Made by a program: the position numbers and the translations under genes. A stretch of 58,516 bases of DNA. Source: Bacteroidota bacterium (GTDB lineage Bacteria; Bacteroidota; Bacteroidia; CAILMK01; JACPUW01). Positions within the stretch are counted from its first letter, which is position 1. Each line of letters starts with the position of its first letter. Location: positions 1 through 58,516 of the forward strand of contig JACPUW010000031.1 of the NCBI GenBank assembly GCA_016192035.1, given 5' to 3'. Positions 24,526-31,946 of the stretch are shown piece after piece. The notes under the pieces were generated by a model. It saw only the letters and a list, made by a program, of their open reading frames with translations, was not told where the DNA came from and searched no databases.

Positions 24526-25260
24526 TTGATGGCACTCAAACTTGGACATAAAGGGCCTGAAGTAAAGCGCATACAGGAATTGCTCAACCTACATGGGGCA
24601 AGCCCCAAACTGCTGGAAGACGGTGACTTTGGCCCGCGCACCCAAGCCGCCCTGCGGGAATTTCAGGCTGGCCATTTCGATCGTTTTGGGACCGGCCTGG
24701 CAGTGGATGGCATAGCCGGTAATGAAACCATATGGGCACTCTCGCAGCTCATACAGCCAGTGGCCCCCGCTGCCGTGCAGCCCGATGCGCTGAGCCTGCA
24801 AAGGCTCGCCAGCCTACACCCCAAACTGCGGCAGGAGGCCCTGGCCCTCTACCATGAGGTGTGCCGCCGTGGGCTACACATCCGGATTACGGCGGCCCTC
24901 CGGTCGTTTCAGGAGCAAGATAGGCTCTACCAACAGGGCAGGACTGCGCCTGGGCCCAGGGTTACCAACGCCAAGGCCGGGCAGTCTTACCACAATTTTG
25001 GCCTGGCCATTGACTTCTGCTTGCTGCTGCCCAGCGGCCAGGTGAGCTGGGACCGCCATGCCGACCTGGACCACAACGGGCAGGCAGACTGGGAGGAAAT
25101 GGTGTTTGTGTTTAAGGATGCCGGCTGGGCTTGGGGAGGCGATTGGACCAGCATCAAGGACTATCCCCACTTCGAAAAAACATTTGGCCTTTCCACCGCG
25201 CAGCTACGCGCCCTACACGCGGCGGGTACCTGCGACCATGATGGCTATGTGTTGATATAA
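24526..25260 (+). CDS. Endolysin-like M15 peptidase with peptidoglycan-binding domain and EF-hand-like loop
   Basis: The protein has 244 residues and no signal peptide. Residues about 5-73 are a PG_binding_1 domain (LGHKGPEVKRIQELL, GDFGPRTQAALREFQ). Residues about 90-220 are an M15 (VanY/endolysin-type) zinc peptidase. SYHNFGLAIDF supplies His155 and Asp162, and YPHFE supplies His214. Between them, residues 179-190 (DLDHNGQADWEE) form a near-canonical 12-residue EF-hand loop with acidic or polar ligands at positions 1, 3, 5, 9 and 12. These enzymes cut peptidoglycan stem peptides. The absence of a signal peptide is usual for phage endolysins, yet no phage structural genes are nearby. It sits 14 bases before a membrane-protein gene. 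Confidence 0.9.
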   Translation: MMALKLGHKGPEVKRIQELLNLHGASPKLLEDGDFGPRTQAALREFQAGHFDRFGTGLAVDGIAGNETIWALSQLIQPVAPAAVQPDALSLQRLASLHPKLRQEALALYHEVCRRGLHIRITAALRSFQEQDRLYQQGRTAPGPRVTNAKAGQSYHNFGLAIDFCLLLPSGQVSWDRHADLDHNGQADWEEMVFVFKDAGWAWGGDWTSIKDYPHFEKTFGLSTAQLRALHAAGTCDHDGYVLI

Positions 25261-25274
25261 AACAAGATACGATA

Positions 25275-26444
25275 ATGATAATCGATAAAAGCCCTAGAGG
25301 GAATGTGGTGACCAAAAACTTCTGGCAAAAAAACCATGTGTGGATCATTGGCTTGTTGGTCTTGGCATTAACCCTGACAATCACCTGGTTCTACAGTTTC
25401 AATGTACAGTGCCACATATGCAATTGCCAATTTACCGCCAACAATTTCCGCTCTACCATTTTTGGCACCTCTCTGGCCATAGCCATAAGCTCACTCTGTG
25501 CAGGCGGTTTTTTTGGCTTTTTGTTCGGGGTACCCAAAACGGGCAATGGTGCAGAGGGCGAAACTGCCGACACAAATGGGGTGGTACATAACAACAACCT
25601 ATCTCAGATTTCCGACTGGCTTACCAAGATCATCATTGGTGCCGCCATTACGCAGCTAGGCCCCATCAAGGATTTTTTGATTGACTTAAAAGACGGTTTG
25701 GCACCTGCCCTGGGCGGTGGGAGTGTGGCAGGCCTTTACGGACTTTCCCTCGCTTCGGCCTATTTCCTTATGGGTTTTGTGTTTAACTACCTGTTTTCCA
25801 GCTTGGGATATTTCAGGCTTATCAAAGGGCTTACCGCCAAGGAGACAGCCCAGGAAACCCTGGAAGAACAAACCCGGCGAAACGCCGAGGCCATTCGATT
25901 GTCTTCGGCTTCCATGCATGAACTACAAGACTTTACTCCAACCGATGAAGCCAACATGTTTGCTGCCATAAAGGATTCATCTGAAATGACCAAGACCCTG
26001 ATTTTTGAAAAAGCCAGGGACTACCGGGATGGAATGAGCCTCAAAGAGGCCCTTACCCTTACAGGCCCGGATGCCCATCACCAAAAAAAGATGGAAGGCG
26101 TATCTCGGGTGTTTAAGGCGTTGGTAATAACCGGTGATGGTAAAAACCACCGCTACCATGCCCAATTGGGCTACTGCCTGCTAGAAATGGACAAGTTGCA
26201 GTTGAAGGACTGTATCAAGCATTTGGAAACGGCCATTGCCCTGCGCGATGAACAAAAGGAAAAGGGCGCGTTCCGCTTTTACGAATTGGCCCTGGCCAAG
26301 GCATACATACTACAGGGTGACCCACTGGTGCACAATAAGATAGAGGAACTGCTGGCCAAGGCCGGAGGTGAACCCAGTGCCGCTCAGGCCATAGCCCATG
26401 ATGTGTTAATAAATGATTGGTGCAAGCCCCAAAAACCGGGTTAA
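25275..26444 (+). CDS. Multi-pass membrane protein with cytoplasmic helical (TPR-like) C-terminal region
   Basis: The protein has 389 residues. Hydrophobic segments lie at about 22-40, 62-86, 114-136 and 150-176. The segment after the second is GGFFGFLFGVPKTG, then NNNLSQISDWLTKIIIGAAITQLGPI. I recall these features from an uncharacterised membrane family in many bacteria whose members carry varied C-terminal domains, but I cannot name it. The region after about 185 is soluble and helical; residues about 275-375 resemble TPR hairpins (RYHAQLGYCLLEMDK, FYELALAKAYIL). It is the last gene of the operon, before a bidirectional terminator. Confidence 0.75.
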   Translation: MIIDKSPRGNVVTKNFWQKNHVWIIGLLVLALTLTITWFYSFNVQCHICNCQFTANNFRSTIFGTSLAIAISSLCAGGFFGFLFGVPKTGNGAEGETADTNGVVHNNNLSQISDWLTKIIIGAAITQLGPIKDFLIDLKDGLAPALGGGSVAGLYGLSLASAYFLMGFVFNYLFSSLGYFRLIKGLTAKETAQETLEEQTRRNAEAIRLSSASMHELQDFTPTDEANMFAAIKDSSEMTKTLIFEKARDYRDGMSLKEALTLTGPDAHHQKKMEGVSRVFKALVITGDGKNHRYHAQLGYCLLEMDKLQLKDCIKHLETAIALRDEQKEKGAFRFYELALAKAYILQGDPLVHNKIEELLAKAGGEPSAAQAIAHDVLINDWCKPQKPG

Positions 26445-26470
26445 ACTTGTTTGTTTTCGCCAAGACGGAC

Positions 26471-26501
26471 AAAAAAAAAGCACCTACCCAGGTGCTTTTT
26501 T

Positions 26502-26502
<1 letters not shown>
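26471..26502. terminator. Bidirectional terminator between the unknown operon and initiator tRNA
   Basis: AGCACCT (26479-26485) pairs with AGGTGCT (26490-26496). An A-run flanks the left and a T-run the right. It can stop the plus-strand operon and the minus-strand tRNA-Met. Confidence 0.88.
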
Positions 26503-26577
<75 letters not shown>

Positions 26578-26699
26578 CTAAATCTTTGTAATCCACTTTT
26601 TGGATCCCGCCTGGAAAGCCTATGCCTGCCTAAAGCGGCTGCAAATATAAATTGCCGTTCTTTGCACCGCCAAATCTTTTTTATTTAGCAAGCGATTTT

Positions 26700-27584
26700 A
26701 TGGCCCATAGAGCGGGATTTGTAAACATAATAGGTAAACCCAATGTGGGTAAAAGCACACTGGTAAACGCACTGGTGGGGGAGAAGGTGGCCATAGCCAG
26801 CCCCAAGGCGCAAACCACCCGCCACCGCATACTTGGCCTTATAAACCACGACGACTACCAAGTGGTACTCTCTGACACCCCGGGCATTATAGACGACCCC
26901 AAATACCCCATGCACGAGGCCATGATGGATTTTGTGCGGGAAGCCTGGGAAGATGCCGACCTGCTGCTTTACCTCCTGGAGATAGGTGAACAAATGGACA
27001 AGGCCAGGCCCTACCTCCAGCGGCTCAAAGAGTCGGGGGTGCCTTACTATGTAGTGATAAACAAAATTGACAAAACCGACCAGCAAGGGCTGCTGGATTA
27101 TATGTCATTGTTGGCACAAGAGGTGCCCCAGGAGTGCATAGTGCCCGTATCGGCACTCAATAAGTTCAACATTGGCTATGTGTTGAACCTGGTAAAGGGG
27201 CATTTGCCCGAACACCCCGCCTACTATGATAAGGAGAGCTATACCGATAGGACGGAGCGCTTTCTCACCGCCGAAATCATAAGGGAAAAAATCTTTGACC
27301 ACTTTAAGCAAGAAATACCCTACTCGGTGCAGGTAGTGGTGACCACGTTTAAGGAAAGCGATGACAGCCTGGTGGTTGGGGCGGAGATCTACGTAAACCG
27401 AAAATCGCAAAAGGCCATACTGATAGGCAAAGAAGGAAGGGCCCTAACCCGCGTGGGTACCGACGCGCGGCGCGAACTCATGAACCACTACAACAAAAAG
27501 GTGCGATTGGACCTATTTGTGAAAGTAAAGGAAGGCTGGCGCGAAAACCCCAATGACCTAAAGGCGTTTGGCTATACCGGTTGA
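26700..27584 (+). CDS. era: GTPase Era
   Basis: Era is an essential GTPase that binds the 3' end of 16S rRNA and helps mature the 30S subunit. The 294 residues have a G domain with GKPNVGKST (G1, about 12-20), DTPG (G3), NKID (G4) and a C-terminal KH RNA-binding domain including IGKEGRALTRVGTDARREL. ATG 26700 gives the usual N-terminus MAHRAGFVNIIG. A MazG-like gene starts 49 bases later. Confidence 0.96.
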   Translation: MAHRAGFVNIIGKPNVGKSTLVNALVGEKVAIASPKAQTTRHRILGLINHDDYQVVLSDTPGIIDDPKYPMHEAMMDFVREAWEDADLLLYLLEIGEQMDKARPYLQRLKESGVPYYVVINKIDKTDQQGLLDYMSLLAQEVPQECIVPVSALNKFNIGYVLNLVKGHLPEHPAYYDKESYTDRTERFLTAEIIREKIFDHFKQEIPYSVQVVVTTFKESDDSLVVGAEIYVNRKSQKAILIGKEGRALTRVGTDARRELMNHYNKKVRLDLFVKVKEGWRENPNDLKAFGYTG

Positions 27585-27633
27585 GGCCGGTATTTGGTCC
27601 AATACCTACACCACCCATTACTACCATACCCAT

Positions 27634-27996
27634 ATGACCCTTGACGAAGCACAGGCACAGGTGGACCAATGGATACAAACCATTGGCAAGAGATACTTTA
27701 ACGAACTCACCAATATGGCCCTACTCACCGAAGAAGTGGGGGAACTGGCCCGGATAGTGGCGCGCACCTATGGCGAACAGTCATTTAAGGACAGCGACAA
27801 GGGCCGCAACCTGGCCGATGAAATGGCCGACGTGCTGTGGGTTCTATTATGCCTGGCCAACCAAACCGGGGTGAACCTCACAGACGCCTTTAATAAAAAC
27901 TTGGAAAAGAAAACATTGCGGGATTCTAACCGGCACAGGGACAATCCAAAACTCGGTTTCTCTACCGATGGTGGGAATCAGGGGCAGGAAGGGTAG
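27634..27996 (+). CDS. MazG-like nucleotide pyrophosphohydrolase
   Basis: The protein has 120 residues and a single MazG domain. The metal-binding pattern is LLTEEVGELARIV, then DEMADVLWVLLCLAN (EExxE...ExxD). Such small MazG proteins cleave nucleoside triphosphates to monophosphates and pyrophosphate and may clean up aberrant nucleotides. ATG 27634 begins just before the first helix. It lies between era and purM in the same direction; purM starts 37 bases later, so an operon is likely. Confidence 0.9.
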   Translation: MTLDEAQAQVDQWIQTIGKRYFNELTNMALLTEEVGELARIVARTYGEQSFKDSDKGRNLADEMADVLWVLLCLANQTGVNLTDAFNKNLEKKTLRDSNRHRDNPKLGFSTDGGNQGQEG

Positions 27997-28033
27997 AGGC
28001 ACAGAGGCCAAATTTGACAAGAAGTACGCGCGG

Positions 28034-29200
28034 ATGAGTGAATCAAAATATGCCCAAAGAGGGGTGTCGGCTGGGAAGGAAGAAGTACACCTAGCCATAC
28101 GTGGACTCGACAAAGGATTGTTTCCCAATGCTTTTTGTAAGATATTGCCCGATTTTGCCGCAGGCGATCCAGGCTTTGTAAACCTCATGCACGCCGATAC
28201 GGCAGGCACTAAAACGGCACTGGCCTATCTGTACTGGAAGGAGACCGGCGACCTTTCGGTGTGGGAAGGCATAGTGCAGGATAGCCTGGTGATGAACCTG
28301 GACGATATGGCGGCGGCAGGCATGTGCAACGATTTTGTCGTTTCGTCAACCATTGGCCGAAACAAACAATTGATTGACGGACAAGTGCTCACTGCCCTAA
28401 TACAGGCGCAGCAAAGCTTTGCCGAACGCATGGAAGCCCTGGGCATACGCATTCACCTGGCGGGCGGCGAAACCGCCGATGTGGGCGATATAGTCCGCAC
28501 CGTGGACGTAGGTTTTACCGCTTTTGGACGCATGCCCAGGCATAATGTGGTGGACATGCGCATACAGGATGGCGACGTGGTCATTGGGCTTTCAAGCAGT
28601 GGACAAGCATCTTATGAAGACCGGCACAACAGCGGTATAGGCTGCAATGGGCTCACCTTTGCCCGGCACGAAACCCTGCTAAAGGCCTATGCCGACAAGT
28701 ACCCCGAAACCTACGATCCATCACTGCCCGAAGGCGTGGTATATACCGGAGGGCTTTTCTTGACCGACCCTTGGGAAGGCTCCCCGCTAAATGTGGGGCA
28801 AATGCTCCTTTCGCCCACCCGTACCTACCTGCCTTTTATCAAAACATTGCTTGAATCACTCCGCCCGCAGATACATGGCATAGTACACTGCACGGGCGGC
28901 GGATTGACCAAAGTGCTCCATTTCATTGATGATCTTACGGTTTATAAAGGAAATCCCCTGCCGGTGCCCCCGGTTTTCCAAATGATACAGCAGCAAACAA
29001 ATACCCCCTGGCGGGAGATGTACCAAGTGTTTAACATGGGCCAGCGCCTTGAGGTCTATCTGCCCAAGGAATATGCGCATGAAGTCATAGCCATGGGTAA
29101 ATCCTTTAGTATTGATAGCCAATTGATAGGGGTGTGCAAAAAAGGAAAAAAACAAGTTGTGATAGACAGCCCACAGGGAGAGTTTGTTTTTGGGGGGTAA
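28034..29200 (+). CDS. purM: Phosphoribosylformylglycinamidine cyclo-ligase (AIR synthase), Bacteroidota type
   Basis: PurM makes aminoimidazole ribonucleotide in purine synthesis, using ATP to close the imidazole ring. The 388 residues are longer than E. coli PurM (345) and match the Bacteroidota form. MSESKYAQRGVSAGKEEVH at the start, HADTAGTKTALAYLYWKETGD, GGETADVGDIVRTVDVG and GIVHCTGGGLTK are conserved. The next feature downstream is a broken transposase, so the transcript probably ends soon after. Confidence 0.93.
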   Translation: MSESKYAQRGVSAGKEEVHLAIRGLDKGLFPNAFCKILPDFAAGDPGFVNLMHADTAGTKTALAYLYWKETGDLSVWEGIVQDSLVMNLDDMAAAGMCNDFVVSSTIGRNKQLIDGQVLTALIQAQQSFAERMEALGIRIHLAGGETADVGDIVRTVDVGFTAFGRMPRHNVVDMRIQDGDVVIGLSSSGQASYEDRHNSGIGCNGLTFARHETLLKAYADKYPETYDPSLPEGVVYTGGLFLTDPWEGSPLNVGQMLLSPTRTYLPFIKTLLESLRPQIHGIVHCTGGGLTKVLHFIDDLTVYKGNPLPVPPVFQMIQQQTNTPWREMYQVFNMGQRLEVYLPKEYAHEVIAMGKSFSIDSQLIGVCKKGKKQVVIDSPQGEFVFGG

Positions 29201-29385
29201 GTGTGTGTAAAATACGGGGACAGGGGCCTAGTGGGCCCTGGCCGTGGACTACGGCTTAGCACACAGGGGAATAGGCTAGGATATGCAGTACGCTACTGGG
29301 CTCAGGGTGATAAGCCATTTCAAAGTGGGATTCTGTTGATATTTGTTCGAAGCAACAAGTGCGAAACACCCAATGGAAACCATAG
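29201..29385. other. Short gap between purM and a transposase remnant
   Basis: No gene or strong hairpin is visible. The sequence may be the left flank of the decayed insertion element that follows. Confidence 0.4.
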
Positions 29386-29826
29386 ATCCTACCATTCCAA
29401 ATAAGCTTCCAGGCCAAAAGGGCCTTTTTTGGGGAACAGCTGGAGAAAATTATTCCCGATAACCGGTGGTTCAAATTGGCTGATATGGTAGCCTGGGACG
29501 ATTTGGACCGGATATATGGCCCTATGCTTTATCGTAGTATGCCAAAGCCTGAGCTTGATACCAGACTTGTTTTGGGTGCTTTGATAATCAAGCATATGGA
29601 TAGGTTCACTAATGAGGATACGGTGGCCATTCTAGCCGAGAATCCGTACATGCAGTGTTTCTGCGGGTTTGACAGCTTTCAGTACAAAATGCCGTTTGAT
29701 GAAAACATATTTTAGCTAATGCGTGATTCGCTTGGACAGGAGTCTTTTGATGAGATAAACGAAAAGCTGATTGCCATAGTGAAGGAGGCAAGAAGGCAAA
29801 TGGCGGAGCGCAGGCCAGGCAAATAG
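29386..29826 (+). pseudogene. Broken IS5/IS1182-type transposase (N-terminal part, in-frame stop)
   Basis: One frame stays open from 29386 and reads like the N-terminal half of Bacteroidota IS5/IS1182-type transposases: FFGEQLEKIIPDNRWFKLAD, LVLGALIIKHM, NEDTVAILAENPYMQCFCGF. It has no ATG at a sensible place, a TAG at 29713-29715, and then continues in frame (LMRDSLGQESFDEI) to a second TAG at 29824-29826. The DDE catalytic domain is missing. It is therefore a dead remnant, probably from insertion after purM. Confidence 0.8.
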
Positions 29827-29843
29827 GGTTTGCCCTATTTTCT
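29822..29843 (+). terminator. Small hairpin with T-rich tail after the transposase remnant
   Basis: AATAGGG (29822-29828) pairs with CCCTATT (29833-29839), followed by a T-rich stretch. It could end transcripts from purM or belong to the old element. Confidence 0.5.
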
Positions 29844-29885
29844 ATTGGTTACAAGGCTGTTATTTTGTGGGTAATTCAATTAGAT

Positions 29886-30359
29886 ATGTCAGATAGGTTG
29901 ACCCACCAGTGCACCCTTCACCAAAGCCATATGGGCCTATTGGTGCCTGGGGACAATCGGTTGTGTCAGGAGGCTATGGAAGCCGCCAACTCGGCCTATG
30001 CCCCGTATTCCAAGTTTTTTGTGGGCGCGGCGGTACGCCTGCGGTCGGGCGTGGTGGTACGGGGGGCCAACCAAGAAAACGCGGCCTATCCCTCCGGTCT
30101 CTGTGCCGAGCGGGTAGCCCTTTTTGCCGCTGGGGCACAGCACCATGGACACCCTATTGCCTGTTTGGCCATATATAGCCCTTCGCTAGCCGATCCGCTG
30201 GCCCTGCCCCTGCCTTGCGGCGGCTGCCGACAGGTAATCCACGAAACCGAACGCCATCAGCAATCGGACATAAAAATACTCTTGGTAACCAAAGACCATA
30301 CGGTGTATATAGCCCATAACTCACAGGTTTTCTTGCCGTTTCCCTTTGTGCTCCCATAA
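29886..30359 (+). CDS. cdd: Cytidine deaminase
   Basis: This zinc enzyme deaminates cytidine and deoxycytidine in pyrimidine salvage. The 157 residues form the dimer/tetramer-type fold. SAYAPYSKFFVGAAV is the family signature. NAAYPSGLCAERVAL holds the zinc Cys and catalytic Glu, and PCGGCRQVI the other two zinc Cys. ATG 29886 is preferred to TTG 29865. Its last 39 bases overlap the end of the convergent asparagine-synthetase-like gene. Confidence 0.94.
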   Translation: MSDRLTHQCTLHQSHMGLLVPGDNRLCQEAMEAANSAYAPYSKFFVGAAVRLRSGVVVRGANQENAAYPSGLCAERVALFAAGAQHHGHPIACLAIYSPSLADPLALPLPCGGCRQVIHETERHQQSDIKILLVTKDHTVYIAHNSQVFLPFPFVLP

Positions 30360-31874
30360 ATGAAGTAGGTAGCGCCCCACAGTTTCGTTCACCGAATAGG
30401 GGCTTTTGGGCTGCCCTGTCATTTGCGCATACAGCATGTTGGCCAGTAGGTGCAGGTTGTTTACATCACGCCGGTTTTTTCCAAATATCAAGCGCTTTAT
30501 TGCCAAGCGAATACCTGTGGGCACCTTTCTCCTGAGCCTGGATGCCATGCTGTGGGAGCCAAACAGCGCATCCAATTCAGGCCCACGCCCGGCTATGCCC
30601 ATGGGCTCAAAAAAACGCTGATTCAGCACCTTCACATAGAGTGCTTTGTCGCGGCGCAGGGCCAGGGGAACCCGCCGCCAAAATTCAATAAAATCGCGTT
30701 GCCACAGGGGTAGTGCCCAGCCCAGGCCAAAATGCTCATAGCACCTCACCCCATTTATCACATACTTGGCCTCACGTTCGCGCAGCAGCCATGACTCTAC
30801 CTCCGCACAGAATTGGTGAAAACCCGGTGCCATGGCCGTAGGGGCCTTTACCAGGGAGGCTTGGCCTAATCCGCAGATGGCCTGTGCTATATATTGTGCT
30901 GCCGAAACCGGTTTGCTGTACCATTGGGCTTCAAAAAACACGTCGGGAATAAAACCGCCTGCCTGTACGTCGCCACAGTAGCCAGGCAGTACCCAGGCTT
31001 CCCCGTTAAGCATACCGTGCTTGTCCATGTGGGCAAACGCGGCATATTCCTGCTCTTGGGGCACCGAAGCCCCGTTGCTGGCGCGGAGCAGGTATTCATC
31101 AAAACCATGATGTATTGCGCTGTGAAACAAGGATTCGCCGTAGGGCAAAAAAGTCCACGGTACGCCCAATTTATCACATACGCGCTGTGCCATAGGTGTT
31201 TCCCTTCCCGTAGCCTTGCCATAGGTTACCGCCACCACTGCATCATGCCCTAATTCCTTGAGCATGGACAGTATAAACCTGGAGTCGTACCCTCCGCTCA
31301 GCGGCAGGACCACCCGCCGGCCTTCCACCTGTGGGCCTAGCCATTGCAGCATCCGGTCTATCACCTGGTTAAACCCCTCTACCCCGGTAGCCCAGTCCAT
31401 GGCTTCTTCGGTTATGCCATACGCTTGGTAAGGAAATTGTGCTGGGCCATTGGGGCCAAACAACAGAAAGCACCCCGCTTCTACCTGTTGCCAGCCTTGC
31501 AGATAGGTGTCGCTTCCCTGTGCCATTTCTATCCTCGGCATGAGGGCGCGGGCTTCCTGGCGCAGGGGGCCGTCTAGGTGCAGGTCCAGCCTGTCGGCAA
31601 TGGTATCCGTACTGTAAAACAATGGTATAGACCTACATGGATCCACACAAGCTACCCACCCCAGGTGGCAGTGGTGCAGCAGGGCAAAACAACCATCCAG
31701 TTGGCGGAGTAATGGGCCTATGTCGGCTACCTGCTTGATAGGGCCCAGCAGTTGGCTAACCTCTTTAACGCTAGCTTTTTTTCCGTATAGGTTGGCCGCG
31801 CCCAGAAAGTGGGTATCCCCCATCGACTGCCAGGGCAGCGGGCCATCCCTGTGGCTTAGCCTTACGCTTGTCAT
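30321..31874 (-). CDS. Asparagine-synthetase-like protein (ATP-PPase type) without the glutaminase Cys
   Basis: The C-terminal part is an asparagine synthetase-type domain with PP-loop PLSGGYDSRFIL, which binds ATP and activates a carboxyl group. The N-terminal part keeps the shape of the class-II glutaminase domain but does not begin with Cys, so it should not hydrolyse glutamine. Such variants are common near exopolysaccharide and peptide genes and may form amides from free amines. Start chosen: ATG 31874 (517 residues); a TTG at 31922 is possible. It is divergent from the MBOAT gene, and the two may function together, but that is inference. Confidence 0.82.
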   Translation of the reverse strand: MTSVRLSHRDGPLPWQSMGDTHFLGAANLYGKKASVKEVSQLLGPIKQVADIGPLLRQLDGCFALLHHCHLGWVACVDPCRSIPLFYSTDTIADRLDLHLDGPLRQEARALMPRIEMAQGSDTYLQGWQQVEAGCFLLFGPNGPAQFPYQAYGITEEAMDWATGVEGFNQVIDRMLQWLGPQVEGRRVVLPLSGGYDSRFILSMLKELGHDAVVAVTYGKATGRETPMAQRVCDKLGVPWTFLPYGESLFHSAIHHGFDEYLLRASNGASVPQEQEYAAFAHMDKHGMLNGEAWVLPGYCGDVQAGGFIPDVFFEAQWYSKPVSAAQYIAQAICGLGQASLVKAPTAMAPGFHQFCAEVESWLLREREAKYVINGVRCYEHFGLGWALPLWQRDFIEFWRRVPLALRRDKALYVKVLNQRFFEPMGIAGRGPELDALFGSHSMASRLRRKVPTGIRLAIKRLIFGKNRRDVNNLHLLANMLYAQMTGQPKSPYSVNETVGRYLLHLWEHKGKRQENL

Positions 31875-31946
31875 CAATGCCCAAAGGTAGGGTGGTGCTT
31901 TTGGCGCGTCATTCCCATTCAACTCCTTTCTTTGCCCTTGTTCGCC

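Noticed and set aside
24526-26444. Reading the M15 peptidase and membrane protein as a prophage lysis cassette
   Set aside because: No phage structural, integrase or attachment-site sequence is present and the partner genes encode an exported barrel-like protein and unknown proteins; kept only as an analogy.
29201-29885. An intact insertion sequence
   Set aside because: The transposase has an internal stop and lacks the catalytic part, and I found no matching terminal inverted repeats at its ends.
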